This document shows positions 50,701 through 61,000 of a stretch of DNA of 64,000 bases, piece after piece (the first letter of the stretch is position 1; each line of letters starts with the position of its first letter). The position numbers were made by a program, and so were the translations under genes. This DNA is from Coix lacryma-jobi var. lacryma-jobi. Its lineage: Eukaryota > Streptophyta > Magnoliopsida > Poales > Poaceae. The stretch is taken from assembly GCA_009763385.1 (NCBI GenBank), contig CM019831.1, positions 82,495,845 through 82,559,844 on the forward strand. Reading direction: 5' to 3'. Under the pieces are notes generated by a model. It ran no database searches. It saw nothing but the letters and a program-made list of their open reading frames with translations, and was not told the DNA's origin.

Positions 50701-51030
50701 AAAGGGCGAAATCAGACATACAAGATCGCCCTGAGGATCTAAGATGCGACTAAGGTTCGGTTTAAAACGAATCTCATAGTCTTCATCAAAAAGTTGCGAA
50801 ACAGAAAGCAAGTTAAAATGCAGGTTAGAAACAAGAGCAACATCGCGCAACACAAAGTGCTCATTAACCCGCACTGTCCCACGAGACAATACCTTACCTT
50901 TACTATTGTCGCCGAAGGTTATGTACTCCTTTCCGGCGACCGGGCTAAGGCTGGAGAACCACTTGGCGTTTCCGGTCATGTGCCTCGAGCAACCAGAATC
51001 CACCAACCAAATGTCCTCCAACCGTCTCAC
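47797..51030 (-). CDS. pol: Element C pol polyprotein (protease, integrase, RT, RNase H), intact
   Basis: This 1,077-residue open frame encodes all copia enzymes. Protease DSG is at residues 11-13. The integrase zinc block has H141, H146, C175 and C178, followed by catalytic D206, D270 and E306 in HMDLVGP, RSDNGSEF and NGVVERKN. A Pro/Ala-rich linker (about 430-545) leads to RT with YVDD at 752-755. RNase H has GYSDADFAG (about 913-921), TEAEY (956-960) and ADIFTKP near 1040. No key residue is missing. The open frame begins after TAG (51033-51031) and is not in the gag frame, so expression needs frameshifting or splicing. The first codon counted here is GTG, so the true N-terminus is probably inside a Gag-Pol fusion. 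Confidence 0.95.
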   Translation of the reverse strand: MRRLEDIWLVDSGCSRHMTGNAKWFSSLSPVAGKEYITFGDNSKGKVLSRGTVRVNEHFVLRDVALVSNLHFNLLSVSQLFDEDYEIRFKPNLSRILDPQGDLVCLISPFGKVFRANFSESFGSSRCLLASPSSSDLWKWHRRLGHLSFDLLVRLSSLGLIRGLPKLSMEKDLVCHSCRHGKMVAAPHHPVTKVMTSHPGELLHMDLVGPARVSSVGGKWYVLVVVDDFSRYSWVFFLTEKTETFSFARNLILRLQNEFPLNSMRAIRSDNGSEFKNSDFEKFCNRLGLEHQFSSPYTPPQNGVVERKNRTLVEMARTMLDEHRTPRRFWAEAMNTACYISNRIFLRAFLKKTSYELRFGKLPKVSYFRVFGCHCFILKKGNLDKFESRSSDGVFLGYGTHTRAYRVLNLDTNRVMETSDVTFDETMVCPSSRFERAGDHEVGEPLFDEEDEGAEGMDDPAPPPPAAPQRAASTTTHGPDTSSSWGPWDPPPRAVPFVPGVEPAAVEGEVTSSREAPRHIQRQHPPEQMIGDIGERVTCSRSQHISHFAHSAFVANFEPRDVGHALTDPDWVNAMHEELENFERNRVWVLVPPPPDCKPIGTKWVFKNKQGEDGHVVRNKARLVAKGYSQKEGIDYEETFAPVARLEAIRILLAYAASRGFKLFQMDVKSAFLNGYIEEEVYVEQPPGFENPKFPNHVFKLHKALYGLKQAPRAWYDRLKTFLLAKGFKMGCVDKTLFLLRQGKDTLLVQIYVDDIIFGGSSHALVAKFADTMSREFEMSMMGELTFFLGLQIKQSREGTFVHQGKYTRDLLKRFDMGEAKPLPTPMSTTTALDADVDGEAVDQKEYRSMIGSLLYLTATRPDIQFAVCLCARFQASPRTSHRQAVKRIFRYLRFTPEFGIWYSASSTLSLCGYSDADFAGCRIERKSTSGTCQFIGSSLVSWSSRKQSSVAQSTTEAEYVAAASCCSQLLWMMATLRDFGLSFSRVPLLCDSTSAISVAKNPVLHSKTKHIDVRFHFLRDHQEKGDIDLRHVDTHHQLADIFTKPIDESTFNRLRGELGVCFPFRWGKHFGSCIFD

Positions 51031-51035
51031 CTACA

Positions 51036-53771
51036 TCAATAAAAAGACATAGGGTGAGCATACGGTCCAACACTGGGGTTAGTGAAATAAGGGGAAAACC
51101 AGTGTTGGGCCGGCTGCTCAAAAGAAGGGTTAGTGTAAAAACCATTCCTAGCACGTCTACGAGGGAAGCGATCACCACGCTGAGGAAAACGTGGTTCGCT
51201 AGGGAAGAAACGCTCACCGCGGTACTCAAACTGCGGTGGGGGAAAGCGCTCAACTAAGCCTCCGCCACGGGGTCCAAAACCTGCAACTGCAGGCTCTCGT
51301 CGGGCACGCTCTCTACGAGATCTACGCCTAGGAGCCTGGGGCTCAACTGCTCTAGCGTCTCTCCTCGGAGCTCTCTCCTGCCTAGGCCTAACAAACTGAG
51401 GTGCTGGACCTCTAGGCCTAGTTTCCCTCCTAGGGGCTCTCATCTCCTGCCTAGGCCAGGGACCTTGACGTCCGGACCTAGCAGCTCTCCCCTGAGCCTT
51501 CGGCACATGTCCACCATGAGCTGGATGGTACATGTCCGGGTTCTCCATCTCCCAAGCACGGCGCGCCTCCCACTTGCGCTGGAAACAGAACTCGATCAAG
51601 TGACCATCCCTCCCACAGAAATCACACTGGTACCTCACCGCACGCAAAGGGGGTTGTTGGTGACCAGGGCTGTGGGTGTGGCTCACTTTGCCTTTGCCCT
51701 TCTGTGGCAACTCCTCACGAATGGGTGGCATAGCGTCAAGCTTGTTTCTGAGGTGGTTTGGCTTGGGTGCCCAAACTGGGTTCTTGGGAGGAGCTCTCGG
51801 GGGTTCCTCAACCACACCATCTTTGGTGATAGGCTTGGCTGGCTCTTTGAGTGGAAGCTTGGCAAGTTTGGGAGTAGTGGTGGAATTGGGCTTCTCACAT
51901 GGGTTCAGACCACTAGACTCTCCAATCTTCCCAAAAACTGAGAGATCAACACTCTGAGCAAAACCTACACCAGGGGCACCAACAGCTCGCTTGAATTGGG
52001 AGATCATCATCCCGAGCTGTGGCTCACTACTGGAGACCCATGACAAGATGGACCGAAGGTATGTGTTTTCTTCCTCGGTTTGCATCTTGCCATGCTTCAC
52101 ATTGGCAATCTCCATCTCCAGGCCCTCACACAAAGCACACCTCGAGACACAAGTGCTATCTGAGCTGGCCTTCTCTAAAGACTCAAGCTTGGCATTTTTC
52201 TCTGCCAACTCAGATTGCAAGACAGGACAAGTCTTGCACGCACCCAACAGCTGCGGCCTAGCACGGAGCTCATCCACCTCTCCAACCAACGCAGCATACT
52301 TACCTCTCAGAGTGAGAAGGTCAGTCATGTGCGCGGTGCACGACTCGCACTCCGCCTCCTCCGACACTACCACGGTGGACCGAGCGAACTCAAGCTCCTT
52401 CACCGTGTCCTCCCACTTCTGCCTAAACTCCTTGCGCTCTCTAGCGGCACGCCTAAGCAACTTATCTTGGCTAAGGAGGGCAGCAGTCAACTTCTCAACC
52501 TCGGAGGAAAGCTCGTCGTAGGTGAGAGATACCTGGGAGGTGTCGTCGTCGTCGTCGTTCTGAGGGGTACGCTCCGGCTCGCCGTCGACCTCATCTCCGA
52601 GCGCCATGGTGCACAGGCCTCCGTCGCCGGCGAAGAAGCACAAGCCGTTGAACTTGTCTTCCAGCTTCTTCTTCACGGACTCGTCATCGTTGGAGCCAGC
52701 GGAGTCGTCATCCGAGCCGTCGACGTCGCTGAGCGTGGCGAAGAACGCACGCTGCTCAGCTTGCTGCTTCTCCAAGTACTTCTTCTTGATGTACTCTTTG
52801 TCGAAACCGCCCCATTTCTTGTGCCTTGGGGGGACGTGCTTCTCCTTGTACTTGGAGTCGTGCTTGCGCCCATGTTCGCCCTTGCCCGAGTGCTTGTTCT
52901 TTTTCTTGGGGCAGTCGGCGATGAAGTGGTCGGGGTCGCCGCACTCGTAGCATCCCGTGCGTCCTCCTCCTCGACGACGGTTCATGCGGTTGTTGTGGAA
53001 CCGCGAGAACCGGTTGGCAAGCAAAGCCAGCTCGTCGTCTCCCAAAGACTCCAGCTGGTCCTCTGTCACAGAAAAGAGAGAAGAAAGCGCAAAGCCAGCT
53101 GAGGGGTTAGAGGAAGAGCCGGAAACCAAAGCCATGGACGGGCGAGAAGGATTTTCAAAAGAAGCCCTTGCCATAGCATCAATCTCACTGGACTTGAGCT
53201 TACTGAATAGCTCGTCGCAGGTGAGGGTCTCATAGTTCGGTGATTCGATGATTGCCTGAACCTTGGAGTCCCACACCGAACGGTCAAGAGTGTGCAAAAG
53301 CTTCAAAGCACGCTCATGATCGTCAAATGGCAACTGCTCTCTGTTAGCCCTCATCCTGTTGACAATCACCTGAAAGCGAGCGAATAAACTTTCTATGCTC
53401 TCGCCAGGTTGATGTCTAAAGTTCTCATACTCTCGCTTGAACGACTCGTAGAGTCGGGTTTTGACTTGAGAGGTGCCCTCATGGCAACGCATGAGGGTGT
53501 CCCAGATCTCCCGAGCCGTAGCGAGGTGAGAAACACGATCAAACTCACCCATGCTCAAACAAGAAAAGAGAGCATTACGGGCTCGGCTATTGGCATCGTG
53601 CTCATCGATCTGTTGCTGAGAAACACGAGCAGCCAAGACCACGTAATCAGCAGAGTTGCAAATATCCCAAATAGAAGCACCCAAACTCTGCAGATAGGCC
53701 GACATGCGTATTTTTCAATACGCATAGTTCGTCCCATCAAAGAACGGCGGTTTGCCCACGCCGCGATCCAT
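51036..53771 (-). pseudogene. gag: Element C gag, one nonsense codon
   Basis: The natural start is the ATG at 53771 (MDRGVGKPPFFDGTNYAY), about 60 bases after the LTR. Codon 19 is TGA (53717-53715) where family members, including element B, have Trp (YWKIRM), so a single G-to-A change explains it. An internal ATG at 53705 would allow an 889-residue product lacking the first 22 residues. Order: gag core, CCHC knuckle CYECGDPDHFIADC (~52915-52956), Lys/Asp-rich and coiled-coil regions, a second CCHC CDFCGRDGHLIEFC (~51590-51632), and a strongly Arg-rich C-terminus likely to bind nucleic acid. Apart from the TGA the frame is intact. It ends in TGA six bases before the pol frame opens. Confidence 0.9.
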
Positions 53772-53820
53772 GTCACCTTCGGTGGATCTGGAACCGGCTA
53801 AGGTGGAAGATCCTTAACCT

Positions 53821-53832
53821 GCTCCGATACCA
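53821..53832 (-). other. Element C primer-binding site
   Basis: The minus strand reads TGGTATCGGAGC, two bases from the LTR, matching initiator tRNA-Met with one G-U pair, the same variant as in element B. Confidence 0.9.
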
Positions 53833-54103
53833 ATTGAAGGACCGAAAAGCTACCCGAAAGCGACCAGAGGGGGGGGTGAATGGGAGCTTCAAAATTTCCT
53901 TACGGAAACTAGATGCCACTGTCCCAAAATCAACCCCAAAAGCGAACCCTAGAGCTTGCTAATGTCCACGACCCTAGATGTAGGGTGGATGCTCCCACGA
54001 AGCACAGCGGGACACTAGACAACCCTAGAAAGCCAACGCAAAAGACGGAACTCGAATCCAATCAAGAGCGAACGAACCGCTAACGAAACGGCGCGAAACA
54101 GCA

Positions 54104-54405
54104 ACGACCGGACTCTGCCTGCGTCCGGTCAGCTGGGACCGGACGCGTCCGGTCGTCAGAAATCGGCTCTGGGAGCTCTCTGTTCGCGACCGGACTCACT
54201 AGTACGGAGCGTCCGGTTGTGAACAGAGCGTCCGGTCAGATCAAACAAACACGATGAACAGGAACCTAGGCGCGTCCGGTCAATCGATAAACACAGGGTC
54301 CGGTCATGAGTGTCCGGTCAAAACAGAAACTCTGTACGCAACGCTCAACGACCGGACGCACTGGTCAGCGTCCGATCACTTCGCGACCAGCGTCCGGTCA
54401 CCCCG
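54104..54405. repeat. GACCGGACGCGTCCGGTC palindrome cluster in element C LTR
   Basis: About ten copies of GCGTCCGGTC, GACCGGAC and related words lie here, including the near-perfect palindrome GACCGGACGCGTCCGGTC (54137-54154). The 3' LTR copy lies at about 44890-45190. It is this family's counterpart of the signature motifs in A, B, D and E. Confidence 0.85.
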
Positions 54406-55229
54406 CAGCCCCTCTGTTCTTCTACCGATCCGACTCAAACTCACCCAAAACGCATCCTCTAGGGATCAAACTTGGTGAGTGAAGTCACAAGGAGGTTAGT
54501 GAGCTATCTCTAAGAGATCATGGCTCGAACCTAACTCCAAATCGGTGAATCGAAGAATTTTGGGGGAAGTGAGAAAAAGTGACCCGAAACGAAAAATCGA
54601 TCGATCTCCTAGACCGTGAGGTTAGAGGATGATTCCTTCAGAGGAAAGAAGTGCCTCACGATCTAGAACAACTTGGTTCAAACGGAATTGCAAAAGATGA
54701 ACCGAGCAAAGAGATCAAGCGACGGGAAAATCGTGGAGCAAAAGGATTTCGTGAAGAACACAAGCAAAACGGAAATCACAGCCACGAACTCGAATTAAGG
54801 ACGCAAATCAAGCCATCGATCTGTGCTCCAAGGTGAGGATACGGCCTCACTTCCTCAACTCAACAGTACACAGAGTGGAGTCTCTCTGCGGATCTCAACT
54901 AGCTAAAGCAGGGGATGGGAGAGCAGGAAACCCTCGCAAATGAAGGCACTAACTGAGATAGCTAAAACTGAGATAGCTAAAACTGAGATAGCTAAAACTG
55001 AGATAGGGAGGAGGGTGTCTCCCCTGGACTACTTATACTAACCTAGACTAAGCCTATTTCCTACTCTACCCCTCTCTAAACTAATTACAGAGCGAACCAG
55101 CTAAACCCTAAGGCTATTCTGGTCCAACCCGCGGTGGTAGGTAGATCCGACGGCCACGCCCGCTCGAACCGAAGCGTTGCCTCGACGCAACCTCTGGATC
55201 GCCGCCACGTGCCGCCCTCGCTCTGCACC

Positions 55230-55521
55230 CCCGGTTTTGTGGCCCAAACCGGGAAACCAGCCTTTTCCATCAGCCCCCGGTTTTGAGGCCCAAACCGGGA
55301 AACCAGCCTCCAGCCCGAGTTTTGTGGCCCAAACTCGGAAACCCGCAGCGCCCGAGTTTTGAGGCCGAAACTCGGAAACCGGCCCACGCCCAGGTTTTGA
55401 GGCTCAACCTGGAAACCGTCGCGCCCAGGTTTTGTGGCTCAACCTGGAAACCCAGCACCCAGGTTTTGAGGCCCAAACCTGGAAACCGTCCACCCGTTGG
55501 TTTTTCTCTGGCTCAACCAAC
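55230..55521. repeat. Eight-hairpin array in element C 5' LTR
   Basis: Same eight inverted repeats as at 45541-45832. Two substitutions separate the copies here (GGCCGAAACTCGG at 55364 and AAACCGGCC near 55378), the first of which falls in the loop-side arm of hairpin 4. Confidence 0.88.
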
Positions 55522-55889
55522 AAACCGGCGTCGTAGAGGGGATGCACCTCCGTGCACCCCGTCCACCGAGATGACCGCATTTCTTCACTTGTCGTCGCCA
55601 CAGGCTGCCAGCCACCACAGCTGATCCTCCGGCCTCTGGTCCCTCAGTCCAAGCCTCACGTCCGCCCTTCACTGTCCGATACATCGGCATGGCACGTCCG
55701 CCGCACGGCACGCCCATCCTTCATCGCGCCCAGTCCATCGGCACGGCACGTCTCAACTTGACCTTCACCTGCCATCGACCACTGTCTCCGTGCTCGACAC
55801 CTGCACAACACAAGCCAAAGAACATGCGCATCAAACCCGTTGACAATCACTCATCACTCAGAGACTCGGCATACACCCATGTATCCGCA

Positions 55890-55894
55890 AAGAT
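55890..55894. other. Target-site duplication of element C, right copy
   Basis: AAGAT directly follows TGTATCCGCA of the LTR. Counting one copy only, element B's gag reads through in frame. Confidence 0.95.
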
Positions 55895-56342
55895 GACACT
55901 ATCTCAATTAGAGCTCCAACAAGAGAATGACAAGCTCAAGAGAGAAAAGGAACACCTCACCACCGGGTTGAAGAAATTCACCAAGGGGCAATGTCTTCAA
56001 AGTGAGCTACTCATGAACACCGTGATGAAGACAAATAGAAATGGTATTGGCTTCCTTGAAGAGAAGATGAAGCAACGCAAAAGCATCTCTAAGCCAAAGA
56101 AGAAGAAGATTGGAAGATGCTATGAGTGTGGAAAAGGACACTTTGCTCATGATTGCGAAGAGCCTAAACCTACACCCTTGCCCAAGCATGCTAGGCCCTT
56201 TGCTTTCAATGCTCACTACATGCTTAGACAAGACTCTAGTGGCAAGATGAAAGTCATGTTCATGGGGTCTCGTAACAAGAATAGGCCAAAGCAAATTTGG
56301 GTTGCAAAGTCACTAGTAGAGAAGGTTAAGGGACCTCAATAA
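55895..56342 (+). CDS. gag: Element B gag, 3' part
   Basis: This continues the coiled coil (MTLSQLELQQENDKLKREKE) directly after the second TSD copy, in the same frame as the upstream part. It carries a second, slightly short zinc knuckle at about 56119-56157 (CYECGKGHFAHDC, CX2CX3HX4C, one residue less than canonical). It ends with the IWVAKSLVEKVKGP-type gag tail. The TAA at 56340-56342 may be premature: the frame goes on for eight codons reading VWVPKAQA, the usual family ending, to TGA at 56367-56369. Total gag length would be about 780-789 residues. Confidence 0.85.
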
Positions 56343-56385
56343 GTTTGGGTCCCAAAAGCTCAAGCTTGATTTCTTATGTGTGTAG

Positions 56386-59300
56386 GTGAACTACAAGACC
56401 GGTGGATCTCATTGGGTGATTGATAGTGGTTGCACACAACATATGATCGGCAATCCCCGGATGTTCACCTCACTAGAAGAGAATGTCGATGACCAAGAAA
56501 AGATAACATTTGGTGACAATTCAAAGGGCAATGTCAAGGGATTGGGCAAAGTGGCTATATCAAATGATCATACCATCTCCAATGTACTTCTAGTTGCATC
56601 ATTGAGCTTCAACTTGCTATCCGTTGGGCAACTATGTGATCTTGGCTTTCAATGTTTGTTCACCGACAAGGAAGTGGTTGTGACCAAGAAAGATGATACA
56701 CAAGTGATATTCAAGGGCTTTAGATACAACAATCTCTATCTAGTGGATTTCACCTCCGAAGATGCCAACTTGAAGACATGTTTGTTCACTAAGCAATCAC
56801 TTGGTTGGCTATGGCATAGAAGATTGGCACATGTTGGAATGAACACTCTCAACAAGCTATTGAAGAAGGATTTGGTTAGAGGCTTGAAGGATGTCAAACT
56901 TGAGAAGGACAAATTGTGTAGTGCATGTCAAGCCGGCAAGCAAATTGCAAATACTCATCCAACCAAAGCCTTTGTATCAACATCAAGAGAGTTAGAGCTA
57001 CTTCACATGGATCTATTTGGGCCAACAACATATGCTAGCTTGGGTGGAAATCTCTATTGCCTAGTGATTGTTGATGACTATTCTAGATACACTTGGGTAT
57101 TCTTTCTTCATGACAAATCCGAAGCAACCCCTTCATTCAAGAAGTTTGCCAAGAGAGCCCAAAATGAGTTTGACTTGAAAATCAAGAAGATAAGAAGTGA
57201 CAATGGAAGAGAGTTTGACAACACCCACATTGAAGAATATTGTGATGAAGTTGGGATCAAGCATGAAGTCTCCGCAACATATACACCACAACAAAATGGG
57301 GTAGTTGAGAGGAAGAACCGGACACTAATCATCCTAGCAAGAACTATGTTAGATGAGTACACTACACCGGAAAGATTTTGGGCGGAAGCAATCAACACCG
57401 CTTGCTATGCATCAAACCGATTGTTCCCCCATCGTCTCCTTGGCAAGACCCCCTATGAGCTACTCAACAACAAGAAGTCGGATATATCATTCTTTAGAGT
57501 GTTTGGGTGCAAATGCTACATCTACAAGAAGCGCCAACACCTAGGGAAGTTTCAATGCTGATGTGATATTGGTTTTCTTGTTGGTTACTCATTGAAGTCC
57601 AAAGCATATCGAGTATTCAACCATGCCACCGGGATGGTAGAAGAAACATATGATGTGGAGTTCGATGAATCTAATGGCTCTTAAGGAGAGCATGAAAATC
57701 TTGATGATGTAGGTGATGAACCATTGAGGGAAGCAATGAAGAACATGCCGGTTGGAGCCATCAAGCCTAAAGATGATGATGATGATGTGCAAGTCATTGA
57801 CAAGCCATCCTCATCCAATGTACCACTTGTTGATCACAAAGATGGGAAGGATCCATTTGAAGATACTCATGTCTCCCATGATCAAATGGTGGTACAAGCT
57901 CAAGATGTTGATGCTCCACAAGCGGCCCCTCAAGTGGTTGATCAAAGGACTACTCCTCTACTACAAGCTCATCCTCAAGATCTCATCATAGGGAGTCCTA
58001 CAAGGGGTGTAATGACTCGATCTCAAAAACTTGGTTTATTTATTGAACATCACTCCTTTGTGTCTCTTGTAGAGCCTACCATTGTAGATGAAGCTCTAGG
58101 TGATCCGGATTGGATGAATGCTATGCATGAAGAACTAAACAACTTCACCCGCAACCAAGTTTGGACACTTGAAGAGCGACCCAAAGGCGCAAGAGTCATT
58201 GGAACAAAATGGGTGTTTAGAAACAAACAAGATGATCAAGGCAAGGTTGTTAGAAACAAGGCAAGGCTAGTTGCAAAGGGGTTCTCTCAAGTTGAAGGTT
58301 TGGATTTTGGAGAGACCTTTGCACCGGTTGCAAGACTCGAAGCCATCCGTATCCTCCTTGCATATGCATCACATTATGACATTAAATTATATCAAATGGA
58401 TGTGAAAAGTGCATTTTTAAATGGCTTCATAAATGAACTAGTCTATGTTGATCAACCTCCCGGGTTTGAAGACCCTAGATATCCTAATCATGTTTATAGG
58501 TTGTCCAAGGCGCTATATGGGCTCAAGCAAGCCCCAAGAGCATGGTACGAGCGCCTCCGGGACTTCCTCATTGAGAAGGGCTTCACCATTGGAAAGGTCG
58601 ACACCACACTATTCACCAAGAAGCTTGATGGAGAGATCTTCATTTGTCAAGTCTACGTTGATGATATCATCTTCGGGTCAACAAATGAAGACTATTGCAA
58701 GGAATTTGGTGACTTGATGTCGAAGGAGTTTGAAATGTCCATGATTGGAGAGCTCACATTCTTCCTAGGCTTCCAAGTCAAGCAATTGAAGGAGGGGACT
58801 TTCATATCTCAAGAGAAGTATACAAAAGACCTCCTCAAGCGCTTCAACATGGATGATTGCAAGCCTATCAAGACTCCAATGCCAACAAACAGACATCTCG
58901 ACCTAGATGTGGGAGGTAACCCGGTTGATCAAACTCTCTACCGTTCTATGATTGGTAGCTTGTTTTATTTGACCGCATCTAGGCCCGACATCATGTTTAG
59001 TGTGTGCATGTGTGCTCGCTTTCAAGCCGATCCTAGGGAATCACATCTCATAGCGGTGAAGAGAATCCTTAGGTACCTAAAGCACACCCCAAGCATTAGC
59101 CTTTGGTATCCCAAAGGAGCTAACTTCCAACTCGTTGGGTATTCGGATTCGGATTACGCGGGTTGCAAAGTAGATAGAAAAAGCACATCCGGAGGGTGCC
59201 ATTTGCTTGGGAGATCACTAGTTTCTTGGAGTTCGAAAAAGCAAAATAGTGTGGCCTTGTCTACCGCCAAGGCAGAATACATAGCCGCGGGTGCTTATTG

Positions 59301-59613
59301 TGCACAAATCCTTTACATGAAACAAATCCTTTTAGACTATGGTGTAGTTCTAGAAAGGGTACCTTTGTTGTGTGACAATGAGAGCGCGGTTAAGCTTGCT
59401 AACAACCCGGTTCAACACTCTCGCACAAAGCACATAGATATTCGCCATCACTTTCTTAGAGATCATGTTTCCAAGAAAGACATATCCTTAGAGGGAGTTA
59501 GAACCGAAGATCAATTGGCGGATATCTTCACAAAACCCCTAGATGAAAACACTCTTTGTAGATTGCGAAGTGAGCTTAATGTGCTTGATCTAAGTAACTT
59601 TGTCAAAAGGTGA
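56386..59613 (+). pseudogene. pol: Element B pol (protease, integrase, RT, RNase H), two nonsense codons
   Basis: One continuous frame encodes the copia polyprotein in the usual order. Protease: WVIDSGCTQHMIG. Integrase: HRRLAHVG, CSACQAGK, D (HMDLFGP), D (RSDNGREF), E (NGVVERKN). RT: YVDDIIFGS. RNase H: DSDYAG, then ADIFTKPLD near the end. TGA at 57559-57561 and TAA at 57682-57684 interrupt it without a frame change; both are explained by C-to-T changes (CGA and CAA). In the RNase H block usually read STAEAEY the first Glu is Lys (STAKAEY), which may affect activity. The open frame begins right after TAG|G at 56383-56386, in a different frame from gag. Confidence 0.9.
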
Positions 59614-60116
59614 AAGGGGGTTGTCTTTGCATTGCATTGTATCATATGCCGTGTTTAAATTATGCTATGCATATAGGCTTATCAGACGTGGTTAAGATAA
59701 CCGCCCTAAAAAGTGTGTGAAGAAGCTTACCCATGAGCAAACTTGACAAGCAACCTAGATTCAAATTCCATAATGCATTGCATATGCATGTTTGTTGTTT
59801 TATCGTTTCTTTTCGGTTAGGTTTTGAGCAACTGCTGTGTTCGTCCACCGCTAGGGGGAGCATTTGAGGCTCCTAATGGTTAAGACCCCTAGTTTTGGTG
59901 GCCACATGTTGTCTCCTCGAGTTTTATTGCCTATTTTTTCTAGAAATGATATGTAGCCTATGGGAAAATACTTATAAAATTGAGGGCTTATGCGAGGATG
60001 CTCATACTAGGTTCCAACTAGTGTTTATTTGCCTCTTATTTGAGTTGGAACTTGGTTGGGAGAGGGAGCCGCAACGGAAATCTTCGAAACGGTCCAAATT
60101 GCAGCAATGGACGCTA

Positions 60117-60352
60117 CATCGGACGCTGGCCGCAGCGTCCGATGCCCCCACTGTACACAGCCCCGGCTGGAACAGTGCTGGCGTCGCGTCCGATGCGTAT
60201 TCAACGGAGCGTCCGGTGCCCCATCGGACGCTACCCAGCGTCCGATGTCGAGGCATAGGACACGTCCGATGCAAAATGCACGTTTCTGGAGCTCTCTGGA
60301 CGGCCATCGGAGCGTCCGGTGTTTCCCCACCGGCGCGTCCGATGCTCCTTTA
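60117..60352. repeat. CATCGGACGCTG hairpin array downstream of element B pol
   Basis: It starts with a perfect 12 bp stem (CATCGGACGCTG, 4-base loop, CAGCGTCCGATG, 60117-60144). Five or so further variants follow, including CATCGGACGCTACCCAGCGTCC (stem near 60214-60245) and CCATCGGAGCGTCCGGTG (60304-60321). The stems equal those in the B-type half of the LTR at 41711-41802. Confidence 0.85.
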
Positions 60353-60977
60353 AGCGGCGTTTTAGGGTCTTCTCACTGGCTATCCAGTCCCACCCGTCAT
60401 ACCCGCCCTCTTCTTCCTCCTCGCGCCCTCGCCCGCAACAGAGCTCGCCACCGCCCAAACCCTAACTTTTCACCGGCCGCCGCGTCCACCCGCGCCTGCA
60501 TCCTCCCCGTCGGTCGTCGTGACCCTCGTCGCCGGCCCCTGCTCCGCCGCGCTCGCCGTCGCTCAAGCCCACTAGCACCCCGCGCGCACGCTCGACAGAG
60601 TTTCCCCTCCCTTGTCTTGCCGGAGTTCCTCGCCGGCGTCCGAGACCTGCTCGTCGGCGCACGTCTTCTCGTCCTCGAGCACGTCCGCTCTCCGGCGACT
60701 TCTTCCCCGGCCGGTGACTCTCGCAGTGAGCCTCCCCACCCGTTTCAATCCCCACTACATCCAAAGTGTTCGATGAAATGTCTCAACGGAAGTTCCACCA
60801 TGATTTGACCCCGTTTCCACTCAAATCTTTTGCAGTCCCCTTTGGTGTGACGTGTGGGTGCCCGAACGTCAGTCCTTACCCCCTGCTTGTTTCGGTTCAT
60901 CGTTCATTCAGGTAGCGAAGCCTTTTTTCCTCTCTTATCCAAATGCTTTGCTTCCATAGGACTTGCTCGCCTCTAGA

Positions 60978-61000
60978 CTATATATGCTTATATATCCCCT
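60978..61000 (+). promoter_or_regulatory. TATA-rich stretch upstream of the env-like ORF
   Basis: ACTATATATGCTTATATATC lies about 280-300 bases before the env-like ATG, in otherwise GC-rich DNA and downstream of the hairpin array. It is a candidate core promoter, but no transcript evidence is available. Confidence 0.4.

Larger units (their letters stand above)
44621..55889 (-). mobile_element. Element C: full-length, young Sirevirus-type retrotransposon
   Basis: Both LTRs are present (53835-55889 is the 5' LTR, 44621-46200 the 3' LTR), flanked by the 5 bp duplication AAGAT (44616-44620 and 55890-55894). Minus-strand order: LTR, primer site, gag, pol, a 1.6 kb non-coding region with polypurine tracts, LTR. 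LTR comparison shows about six substitutions, a one-base change in a G-run and one large indel, so insertion is recent. It is inserted in element B's gag. There is no env-like ORF. The only coding defect I see is one nonsense codon near the gag start. Confidence 0.96.
53835..55889 (-). repeat. Element C 5' LTR (2,055 bp)
   Basis: This is the longer LTR copy. The additional sequence (about 54487-54962) has no counterpart in the 3' LTR and is bordered by copies of GATAGCTAAAACTGA (three here, two in the 3' LTR). The hairpin array lies at 55230-55521 on the U3 side. A TATA-like word (minus strand TATAAGTAG, near 55031-55038) follows, and the GCGTCCGGTC palindrome cluster (54104-54405) lies towards the primer-binding site. 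Confidence 0.95.

Noticed and set aside
60056..60808. 250-codon open frame in the post-pol spacer of element B, plus opposite-strand frames
   Set aside because: It runs through the hairpin array and a CpG-rich stretch, low in stops because of GC content; no domain and overlapping frames on both strands.
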